Of a stretch of 64,000 nt of DNA, positions 1 through 11,900 are shown piece by piece. Origin of the DNA: Mytilus californianus (Eukaryota > Mollusca > Bivalvia > Mytilida > Mytilidae); NCBI RefSeq assembly GCF_021869535.1, contig NW_026262742.1, positions 62,001-126,000 of the forward strand, written 5' to 3'. Every line of letters begins with the position of its first letter. The stretch's first letter is position 1. The notes beneath the pieces are model-generated. The model searched no databases, was not told where the DNA came from, and saw only the letters and a list, made by a program, of their open reading frames with translations. A program made the translations under genes and the position numbers.

Positions 1-128
1 AATAATATGGAATCACTTAATATATTTCGATCTTCAAAATTGCAATAATAACCCTGTAAACAAAGAACATAAGAGTTATTCATAGTGTGTACCAATCTTA
101 AATTCAATTCAATGTATAATTTGAACAG

Positions 129-159
<31 letters not shown>

Positions 160-1040
160 TTAACTAAGGTGAAAAAAAATACAAGTTCCGTAGTCTTTGC
201 AACATGGAATACATTTGTCCAAAGTATCATGCATGTACAGTAAAAAAATACTTCCATTTCTATAAAAACCTAAAAATAATATTCTCTTATAAAAAGTACC
301 ACTTTTAAAACTATACAATCATCTTGTAACAAAAGAACATGCCCGTACAAAATTGTTTACCAAAGGAAATCCATGTTGGGTTGCTCAAAGTATTTTTGAG
401 AAGACAAATCACTCAAATTTATAATCAAGACTTCCCTTGCCTTTGGTTTGTTCATTGCCCTGAAAAATTCCTTTCAAGTTTCAGTAAAGAATACAATACT
501 ATCAAATTCTAATGCAATTTCAATGCAATATAGCACTCAATTCAAATTATGTTACATAAGTGTAACTGAATAAGTTGCCGTATTAAAAAGGTAAAATCTA
601 ATTTAATTATAAATATATACATGCATACAAAAAAAAGGTAAAATATAAAAAAAAAAAGCTCAACTTGAACATATATCTTCATGATTTTTTAAAAGCCTAA
701 ATGCAAGATGTCACATTCTTTTTACAGTAGTTTAAGTAATTTTTAATCAAATATTAAGCTTATACAGTAATTGCATTAGAATTGAGATAACTAAATTGCA
801 TTTTAGGTTTTTTCCAAAGTTGGTTTCACGGTTACCTAATCCTTTCACCCAGCCCCTCATTGAGCTAGACAAAAAAAATTAGCAACATCATTTGTAACGT
901 TCATTTTGATTGGATAACGTCACCAATTTTCATGGCATCAATTCGCAATATATGCTATGAAAACGTAAGACAGATTTTAAATGTATGATTTGACGTTGTT
1001 TTCTGTCTGTTTCACAAGAAAGGAGATAACAATATTGTAT
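1..1040. other. AT-rich upstream flank, no gene seen
   Basis: I see no coding region here. A short (TA)n tract lies near 131-152. From about 890 to 1020 the DNA resembles dispersed bivalve repeat sequence (a GATTGGATAACGTCA-type segment), which I could not delimit. It lies just upstream of the transposase-like gene and may hold its promoter, but no TATA box or other element stands out convincingly. Confidence 0.4.
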
Positions 1041-1174
1041 TTTAAGCTCTTGACAGCATCAATTGGTGATTTGATGGTCGCAAATACCCGTTAACTGGCT
1101 CTGCTAATGCGTCGCAATTTAACTTAATTTGCAACCATCAAATCACTAATTGATGCCATCGGAGCTCAAGAAAA
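1041..1174. repeat. Imperfect inverted repeat (foldback) upstream of first gene
   Basis: The left arm, about 1041-1085 (TTTAAGCTCTTGACAGCATC onward), is complementary with a few mismatches to the right arm, about 1127-1174 (…GCCATCGGAGCTCAAG). The loop is about 40 bp. It could be a small foldback MITE or part of the terminus of a larger element. No matching sequence was noticed downstream of the gene. Confidence 0.6.
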
Positions 1175-1288
1175 TAATCTAAATGCAAAACAGTTATCTT
1201 ATTTGGAAAAATATCTCAAGTATACACATATTGCAATTATTTCAGTGAAAAAATATTGGACCATAAACAGTAATAATGACATGACAAA

Positions 1289-2969
1289 ATGAATTTCTGC
1301 AATTTTGGAAAAATCATAATTTCAAGAGACACAAAAGACTTGTCAACTATCGAGGCATGGAGAAAAAATGTTGAATGCAAAAATCCTCCAAGAATAAGCA
1401 GCAATTTAAGTCTTAGGGAGAGATATGAAAACTATCATCATTTTATGGAAAATTATCCAAAAATGCAAATTAACTTTGAATCTTTTCAAATCAAAATACC
1501 TCGACTACAGGAGTACATAACCAACAAAAAATACTGGATCGAAAAAAACAAAACAGGAGAACAAAAGAAATTTGTAGAGTACTTCTCTTTCAAAAAGTGG
1601 AATAAACTATCAGGAAAGGAAAAGAAAGAGCATACACTTGAGGATTGCAATCCCTGCAATACCGTCCATGGACACATATCCAAACTGCACAAGTCTGCTC
1701 CACTTAAAACCATTGAATTGAGTGCATTATGCAGCAATGCTACCAAAACCCTTATAAACATAACTTCACCAAAGGCTGTCAAGGAGAATAAAACAAAAGG
1801 GCTTAACATAGTTAAAAAATTTGTCAATATGATTCAGCCAGTAGTAGAAAAAGAAATGAATATTTCATTTAACAAATCAATATCGGTTTCAATGTCTGAT
1901 GTTCCAACACCTCAAGACAGAAAAAAAGAGATCAATAAAAGCATTGTAGAGTCCAGAAATAAATTCACTGAATCAATCACTGATGGTGGTAATGATGTGT
2001 ATAGTTTTTTAGCTTCTGGAAAATCGTACAAACAATACAACAGAGACAGAATGTCAAGTTGTTTTGAAACAAAACAGATGGCAAACCAGCGTGTTCACAA
2101 GACAAACACAGCAAAAAACCAACGAAAACCAAAAAAACATCATGGCAAATTTGAAAACTACATTTTTGACAAACAAGGATTTCTACAACTCCTAAACTCA
2201 AAGCCAAAAGGGTCTTATGTTAACTGGACCCAGTTGGCCCGTCAGTACAACATCAAAATTAATGACAAATTTCCATCAAATGCAGGACAAATTCTTCAAG
2301 AGTTCGCAAAGGTCAACAATATTGACACTACTATATTCACTGGACATTTAAACATGTACCACAGACGAGTCCGAAGAGCCAAGAAAATTATAAACATGAA
2401 AACAACAAAAATCACGATACCAACTCCAAGACCAGCAAAACAACTGAAAGATGAAATCAAGAAAAAGTTACAATCTGGAGATATTTACATTGGAGAGGAA
2501 GTTGCTCCAAAACATATTACAACAACAAAAATCAGCAGTAGTGGCTCTTTAGTTGAGGTTGAGCAGGATATCTATGGACGGAAAGTTCCACTGGCACACA
2601 TCAGAAAGTCTGCTCTTCAGGATCATCTTCAAATGGGAATTTTAAACTACCACACTGACCAGGATGACGACAATCTGTCCACAGAAGACTTGAAACATCG
2701 CTATGAAAGAGTCGGAGAATGTCAACCTGAAATAAAAGAAGATGCAATACATAAATTAAGAAGCATAGAGAGAACAAGATATGTTAAAATTTGGCATGAC
2801 CACAGTGACATCTTAAATCACTCGTATATTTGTTTTATGGTCTCGTGGCTATACGATCCAGCCAATTTTTTAACCGACAAGGAATATATGGAAAAGTATC
2901 CATACAAGAAACACATTAATATCCAATCAGCAGTTGAGAGACCAAAATTATATTTATTTGGTCAATCAG
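1289..2969 (+). CDS. Exon 1 of transposase-like gene
   Basis: This 1,681-base exon ends TCAG|GTAATT in phase 1 and joins the exon at 5455 through a Gly codon. The encoded region is Lys/Asn-rich. It has a Cys/His pair near residues 125-135 (DCNPCNTVHGH). A helix-turn-helix-like segment contains NWTQLARQYNI. Near the exon end lies WHDHSDILNHSY, which I take as the region of the first catalytic Asp. If read through, the frame runs on to a stop at 3028, but splicing gives a much longer protein. The exon lacks stop codons over its full length. Confidence 0.8.
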
Positions 2970-5900
2970 GTAATTTTAACATAAAAATGTTAATTTCAGG
3001 GAATCAACTTCTAGTAAATAATTTTTAATAAGAATCTAAAATTACAGTATGTGTATTGAAATAGAAAACATTGGTATATTTTTGATTTTCGGTTCACTAA
3101 GCACTAGATTCAACTTTTTATTTTTTTTAAACCTAGCTGCAACATAGAATTCCTTAAAAAGCAAATTAGTCATGGTACTCGTGCATAATCACAATTTTTG
3201 TTCTGAAGGGTCAGCAATCTGTGATTTCTTGTCAAAAGACCAAACTTATTCTGTTAAGGACAATTCAGGATCATTCCTGCATAGTTGATGTTTAAGTTAG
3301 TTTTGAAGAAGTCTAATAAATCTTTTTTTTTTCAAATTGTGTCAAATGTTGAGAGGTCTGCTATCTTTCAGCTACAGAAACATGCAAAATTACCCGAATA
3401 CTAGAATACTAAAATTAATGGTGCCTCTATTCAACAGATTAAATGACAATAGTATCAAGATTAATTTTAGCAAACCTAACTGAAAGAAATTGATAAATGA
3501 AACATAACATTTTACAAACCTGGACAAAGAATGCTTATTCTCAATCTGTAATGTATCCAATTGCCATCTTGTCTGTACTTGAAACTGAAAAAATATAAAT
3601 AAAAAAATATAAATAGAGGCCTAAAAGAGCCTATGTCGCTCACCTGCATTTACTGATGCTTTGGAAATCATGTAAAATAAGGTTAAAATCATAATTAATA
3701 GTATTAAATATTTGATATTATTAGATACGATAATGATATCTAAGATACTAACAAACAAGAGGCTGTCAGAGCAACAGCAAACCAGATTTATTACCATTTA
3801 TTTGTGTCCTGGCATTTTTCAATATCACAAGAACCATAACTCCTGAACGGTGAAAGTTATCAGTAACAGTAACAACATATTAAAATTTGAAAAGCTTTAG
3901 TTGAACGGTTCAGGAGTTTCAGTACGGACATGACTGGAAAGACCATTTTTCAATCTTTCAAGAACCATAACTTCTGCACGGTGAAAGTGAAAATCGTCAA
4001 TATCGAACTTGACCTCTGTTTTGTCATTAGTAACAACATACTTAAATTTAAAAAGCTTTATTTAAACAGTTCATGAGTTACAGCACAGACATGACTGGAA
4101 ACACCATTTTTCACATATTTAAGAACCATAACTCCTGAGAAGATTTTTGTAAAAGTTAACAGACGATGACGGACGCCAAGTGATGAGAATAGCGCTCACT
4201 TGACCTTTCAGGTCAGGTGAGTTAAAAATGAGGAAACAATGCTGTCACAAGTGTGAAATCCCACATGGCGATATATTTATAAAGTAGCATTTACCTAAAA
4301 AAAAAAGCAGTCATTTTTATTTTAGATAGACAACACAACTGTAAACCATAACCTTCATTTTATAATAAGAAACCATATATAATTAACATCATATTTCGGT
4401 TTCGACTTGAATTCTGCATCTCAATACTTAATAAAATTATTTGAAATCCTTTGCAACTCATTTAATTCTGTTGACAAAACTTACCTGTGTTTTCTTAAAG
4501 TATTACAGTGAATCAAATTTCTTCCTCTTGTGTTAAGCCTCTTTTGGTTTCTTTCTAAAATATAAGGAACACAATAGATATCACTAATATATTTGGTTTC
4601 TACAACGAGTCTGGAAAAATAATATAGTTAATTTGACCTATTGTTACTTATTCTATTCTCATCCTATTATTACCATCTAACTATTTTGGAAATTCAAATT
4701 TGCTTTAAGACTGTAATATAAAGTTATTGCACTAGTATTCGCTAGTATTGTCAAAGTAATATAGCCCAAGCTTTTGATGGACAATATTCCTCAGAAACAG
4801 CTGACAATTACCATCTTTTTATAAAGCACTAAAAATATTTCAGCAACATTAATACTTGTTCCGATTCATGCAGTAGGGAACCATCGTCAATTTCTTCACC
4901 TCATTTCTTTTTTTTTGTTGCTTGCTTGTGAATAAATTTTAACTTGGGACCTCTCTATTACGTACTTGATGAAAAGTATAGACTGCAATGATGGTCAATA
5001 TTGAATACTTTTTAAATAGCCACTGGAAACATTCTGCTTAGGTATATTGATAAAGGAAGACTAGCATCAACCTGTAAAAGTATCTGTAAATATAGCATTT
5101 AAATTTCACAATGAAAAATATATGTTGAAATTATATTATAATTGAAAGAATTGGTACTCCAGTATCATCAAATTAAGGTAATTGTGATTTTAAAAATCGT
5201 CCCTGAGAGTCCAAATGACCAGTATTTCAGATATTATTGGTCACTGGACACTTCAACAATGAGCAAAACACATCCAGCATACATGCATGTGGTCCACTAT
5301 AGTAAACAAGTCCCTGACATGACCAATTATGAAAAATGTCAGATTTAGGACATGTACCGGGTACACAAAATAAGGCAGGATTAAATATATGAGCTTTCGA
5401 CCCGCCCCTAACCTAGGGCAGTGGTGTAACAGCTCATTATTACTGCATTTTCAGGCAGCAGCGACACTGAACAAGTTATGTACTTAGAAACCAGACTTCA
5501 AGATTTAGAAGCTATCAATTTGCCAACATCTGAAGGTACTGTCGAAGTCTTTGATGTGGTACGCGTCTTTAGTGGTGATGGTCCAGCACGACAGTTCGAA
5601 GCAGGTCAGCAACGTGGTGGAAATTATCCATGCATTTGTGGTGTAAAAGCTTCACAACATGGCAATCTTGTTAACTGCTACCACCAAGAGGTCTTGGACT
5701 TGGATGGTCGTAATAAAATTGCTTTGTCAGTCAACAGCCTAGACAAACTCCATCATGGAAACATAAATCCTTTTCAAAACCTGAAAAAGCAGGATATAAT
5801 AGATGAACTTGACAGCAGACGTGTCGACTTTTCTGCATCCAAGAAAGCAGACCTTCAAGAGGAACTTACCTTATTACTTCATGGAATTGTTCGGCCTCCA

Positions 5901-8900
5901 GCACTGATGCTCCAAAATCCTAAGAAAACTGCAAAAGAATTAAACATTGGTCATTATGAAGTTCTTGGTTGTGAACCTCTCCACGACATTACCAACCTAG
6001 TCCAGAATGTTATAACTGAATTGCCACACCAAATTAAAGATACAACTGTACAAAAACAATTTCAGCATTTCACAGCAACCACAATAGGCAACAAAAATCA
6101 AATAAAAGGATCAGATGCTAGAATGTTTGCAGTCAAACTTAATAAATTTGCCAACACCTTGTATTCCAATCAGCAACTAGATAGCAACATAATGCAACTG
6201 ATTAATTCTCTTACTGATATTGTCCACATCTGTTACAGTCCATATGAATCACGATCACCAAGAACCATCCTGAGACTTTACAACCAATGTTTTATTTTTG
6301 CCATCATGAGCAGGACTGTATTTGGTATTCCTTCAAAAATGACAACCAGAAAATTCTTTGGTAGCCACTTTCATAGTTTGACAATCCATGCACCGGAATC
6401 TTACAGAATCTTCAATTTGAAGTCTATTGTGACAGAACAAGAGGAGAGATGTTTCGGTGATTTACGGAGAGTGTCAGAAACTACATCTAATAGGCAAGCA
6501 GGACAAATTGTTGACAATGCAATTATGCGTGTAACAACACAACAACAGTTGGCATACAAGCAGGATTCTTTCACCATCCAGGATTCAAGTATAAGCAAAC
6601 AGGCCAGACTTCTTCAACCACGGCCAAGAACAACATTTTCTGCAGACCTGATTAAAAACCGGTCTGTCTTAGTATCTGCTCATCTGAAAAGGATTTCAGA
6701 TTTTATGATCTGTGGCAAGGATGTGTGGTGGATGTGGGAAGGCGGCAATGTTGTCTTTATGGATGGACCAGAGGATCCACCATTCCACTGTGAAGGACCA
6801 CCCCTTCACCATTTCAGGTCCTCATCACTGAAAAAAGAGCAGTCTAATCTCTCAGATATATGGAGAGTTGTTTTAGATCTTTTTGAGAATGGCTCATTAG
6901 AATTGCCCTTAAACAAAATCAAGGTATTTGATGATGATGGTAAATCACGATTTATTTCAAGCTCAAGACACTTAAATAACAACAGAGTAGTACCAGGTAA
7001 AGCAAAAATAGTATAGGTTAAATTTTCAAGACAAATAGCACTATGTTATTCCTATTCATGGATTTATTTCAAAATTAGGCCAAAAAAAAAATAATATGTG
7101 GGTTTCTTATTACATCTTTGAAAACAATAGGGTAGGTAGGTAGGTAGTTATTTTTTTTTTATTTTACCATTTTTTTTACATTGATTCTGTGGGAGGGACT
7201 TATTGAAAAATGACAAAAAAATCTTTAGGGTAGGCTATTTTTGAGCTTACAGAATAGGGAGGGTATGGTAATAGGAAACATGCATCTTTTTTTTTTTTGC
7301 CTATATATAACAAGAGTGAACACACGCTGAAATGTCTAGCCTTCTTTACTAACCATTGATTTTATGTTGATAGTCCTAAATATAAAGCTTTACTACAAGT
7401 AACACATAAACTTAACATGATCCAAGAAAATGAGGTCAAGGTCAGATAAACCAAACATAGTTGACCTATTGCTTATAGTTTCCAAGAAAAAGTCTTAACC
7501 AAGAAAAATTAACATTGACCAATGAACCATGAAAATTAGGTCAAGGTCAGATGAACCATGCCAGACAGACATGTACACCTTACAATCAATTTATGCATTA
7601 AATATAGTTGACCTATTGCTTATAGTATCTAAGAAACAAACTTAACCATGAAAACTTAACATTGACCAATGAACCATGAAAATGAGGTCAAGGTCAGATG
7701 ATACCTGCCAGACAGACATATACAACTTACAATCCTTCCATACAACAAATATAGTTGATCTATTGCGTATAGTTGAAGAAAAAAATACCAAAACACAAAA
7801 ACTTAACACTGAGATATGAACCATGAAAATGAGGTCAAGGTCAAATAAAACCTGCGAGACTGACATGTACATCATAAAATATTTCATACACCAAATATAG
7901 TTGACCTATTGCATATATACTATTAGAAAAAAAGACCAAAACTCAAAAACATAACTTTGACCACTGAACCATGAAAATAAGGTCAAGGTCAGATGACACC
8001 TACCAGTTGGGACATATACACCTTACAATCATTCCCTATACCAAATATTGCAGACCAACTGCTAATAGTATCTGACATATGGACTTGACCACGAAAACTT
8101 AACCTTGTTCACTGATCCATGAAATGAGGTTGAGGTCAAATGAAAATTGTCTGACGGGCACGAGGACCTTGCAAGGTACGCACATACTAAATAGAGTTAT
8201 CCTATTACTAATAATAAGAAAGAAATTAACATTACAATAAACAGCTTCTCTGAGCGCAGCTGGATACGCCCGCAGAGGTCCAACCATGAACAGTTGGGGC
8301 AAAAATGGACACAATATTCAAGCTTGATACAGGTCTGAATTTGGATTGTATTAAATATTTGACATATTATAGGTTTCTGAATAAATGTAGTCAGAGAACT
8401 TGAAATTGGTTTATATATGAATTGAATTTATATTCAATTAAGATTCCTTGCTGTTGTGCAATACACTGTGCTGTTGCGATAAATTAGTAAATCTGTTGTC
8501 AGACTATAAACAATTAAAGTTCAATTAATTCTCAATGTCATATTAGACATTTACGAAAATGTAAAGGGAGCTTACATCAATAGATATAAACAATTCACCA
8601 AAGTTTCATGAGAATTGCTGACAGCATTTTTGAGTTATTGTCCGAAAATTTGAAAATACCCCCTTTTTTAATGAATAAAACCCCACAACTCAGAAATGTA
8701 AAATGTAAAATTCTAAACGGAGCTTACATCAATAGATATAAACAATTCACCAAAGTTTCATGAAAACTGCTGAGAGCATTTTTGATTTTTTGTCTGAGAA
8801 CTGTAAAATCCCCCTTTTTTATGAATAAAACCCTGTAACTCGGAAACATAAAATCTAAAATATATAAAAATCGACGGAAGCTCATGTCAATAGATATAAA

Positions 8901-11900
8901 CAATTCACCACAATTTCTTGCAAGTTGGTGAAAGCATTCTTGAGTTATTGTCCGAGAACTGGAAAATCCCCCTTTTTTTAATGAATAAAACCCCATAACT
9001 CTGAAACGTAAAATCTAAAATTTATAAAAAACGAAAGGGAGCTCATGTCAATAGATATAAACAATTCACCAAAGTTTTATGCAAATTGGTTAAAGCGTTT
9101 TTGAGTTAATGTCCGACATGTTGACGACAGATGGACGGACAACCATAATACGTCCCTTAAACGGGCATATAAAAATGTTGACTTTATTTTTCAAGCAATC
9201 ACTGAACCATGAAAATGAGGTCAAGGACAATGGATATATGACAGACGGAAACTTCGTAACGTAAGGCATCGATATACAAAATATGAAGCATCCAGGTCTT
9301 CTAGCTTCTAAAATATAAAAGCTTTTAAAAAGTTAGCAAACGCCGCCGCCGGATCACTATCCCCATGTCGAGCTTTCTGCGACTTTTTTTAGGCTCGACA
9401 AATATTGGTCCAACTATTGAACTTTTGTTACATTATCAAGTATATTTTGGAATAGAATCAATTAATTATCAGTCTCTGCAAACTGTCTCAATTCTGTCCT
9501 ACATTCTGTGAACTATTAGGGTTGTTCCAAAAATGGGAGATTACAGGCACTCCAAGTGATTAGTCTTAAAGCTAACTACATTACCTTTTATCAAAGATTA
9601 GCCTTTGACTGTTCATGTGTAAGCTTGGGTTCAGAAGTACATTAGAGCAGTGAAAGTAGTTCTCATTTCTGAAATAAGAAAAATTTTCAAATAATATTTT
9701 GTGTGTACTGGATTTAAAAATTCGTAAGGGTTCCGTGGAACCCAGTGTCTCACCTACTTTTGCTGTTAATCGCAGGCTCAACAAAAATGAGATGAGGAAA
9801 AAATTTAATAAAAATATTCCTCTCCATACAATTTTTTTATTGTAAGAAGCTTCTGTCCAAGTTTGGTAAAAATCCAGGATAGTTTATGAATCTAATAAAT
9901 GTTTTAAAAAATTTAACTGCAGACTGTATGTAATGTTAACTGGAAGAAAAACTAAGTCCATTTATAAGTAAAATATGGATAAACAACAAGTACAAAATTT
10001 TAATAAAAATTTCCTTCTAGATACTAGCTTTTGATCATAAACAAACTTCTGTCCATGTTTGGTACAAATCCAGGATAGTTTAAGAAAGTTATTTAAATTT
10101 AAAAACTTTAACCACAGAGTGAATGTAATGTTTCGTTCCTGGCAGAAAAACTAAGTCCATTTATAAGTAAAATACGGAAAAACAGGAATTTTTTTTTTTC
10201 AATTTACTTCTGGATACTATCTTATGATCATAAACAAGCTTCTGTCCAAGTTTGGTAGAAATCCAGGATAGTTTAAGAAAGTTATTAAAATTTCAAAAAC
10301 TTTAACCACAGAGTGAATATTTGTGGACACCGCCGACGGAATGTAGGATCGCTATGTCTCGCTTTTTCGACAAAAGTCAAAGGCTTGACAAAAATGATAA
10401 TATGGTATATAACAGTCAGCTATTACTTTGCTTTATATCAATTCAATGTCAATTTTGCAAATATGTTCCTAGTTCTGTAGTTTGCAATTTTATTTCCTGT
10501 ACTTTTTCTGTAGCCTTTCTTAACCATTGATTTTCTTTTCCTTTCAGCTGAAATAATTATCAACGATGAAAATGTTTTTACCAATGATGATTTATCTACA
10601 CAACACGGTAATGCAGAAAGGGACATAAGCAATGATGGCAAGTTTTTCAAGTCATTTCAATTAAGCAACATGAAAACTAGTTTGTCAAAAATGTATTGCA
10701 ACAGTCACAAATGCAAAAATGTTCGGTTAATATTTGCAAATTTTCATTTTAAATTAGAATTCAAACAAATATATATACATTTACTAAAATTAGAACGCTT
10801 TTTTAAATCTAAATGTGGAAAAACAGAAATATGTGTAATGGACACAATGTAGTGCTTTAAATATTGTATTTCATTGTTAAAGTTGCAAAATATATAAAAT
10901 TGAGAATGGAAATGGGGAATGTTTCAGAGACAACAACCTGACAAAAGGACAGAAAACAGCAAAAGTCCACCAACGGATCTTCAACACAGGAAGAAAATCC
11001 AACATCCAGAGGTGGCCTTTAGCTGGCCCCCCAACAAAATGTGTCCTAGTTCAAAGAAAATGGTCGTCACACTAAACTCCAAAACATATAAATGAATACT
11101 ATATTTACTTTTGAAACCCTAATATTGCCAACATATATATTTGACAATGAATGTTATCTAGACATCGAGATACATATGAAACATAATACCCACTACTATC
11201 GTAGGATGGCATAAATTATGTTTTCTTACCCTAATTATTTGTCTTTTAGATGGAAACTTGATGAAGAAGACAAAGCTGTATCCGAATCAACTACTTTCTA
11301 TGATATCGCTGATATTGGTATAACCTCTTCAGGATGCAAAATCAGTGATGATCTAAAAGCTGATCATCATGATGCTGAAAGTAAGTGACCATGGTCATGT
11401 TGGTTCTGTAATGAAATAAATGCTATATAATTTACAATATATAATCATGATAATCAAAACATAATATCAAAATAGAAATAGTAGGTGTTTTCAAAGGATT
11501 GCTTTCTAAAAATGAAAGTAATGTTAACCCATCCTTGGATCTTAATCACTGAAATAATAATTTTATAAAGTTGACTGCCAAATTGAGATCCAAGTTTAAG
11601 GGATTAAGTGGACGATTTAATAATTTCAATTAAACCATATATGTACATTTATATTAAAACCTTAGCCAGGGATTGAACCTGGGACCTACTCAACACATGA
11701 GTCGAGTTGCTCTACCATCTGAGCTACCTAGTTTAACAATTCACATTATTTCCCTGTAACTTAAATACTATTATTTGCCATGCTTACAATCCACTATCAT
11801 CTTATCAAATTATTCTACATAGAGGAAATCTTACTTTTTCAAAGACTTATCAATTGTAAATGTTGCAAGTTAACAATGTCGTAAATATTTTCTTGTGATT

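Larger units (their letters stand above)
6997..10547 (+). other. Intron 2 of transposase-like gene, repeat-rich
   Basis: A 3.55 kb phase 1 intron almost filled by repeats. It holds a GGCC-A-rich MITE remnant (7077-7305) and four groups of tandem-core repeats, described separately. Short minus-strand open frames here (7642-7887, 8724-8996) lie inside those repeats and are not genes. Confidence 0.7.

Noticed and set aside
1486..1827. Minus-strand frames inside exon 1 (1486-1827, 1977-2207) and exon 2 (6401-6598)
   Set aside because: Shadows of the + strand transposase-like coding sequence.
7642..8996. Minus-strand frames at 7642, 8099 and 8724 as small genes
   Set aside because: All lie within decayed tandem repeats and change between units.
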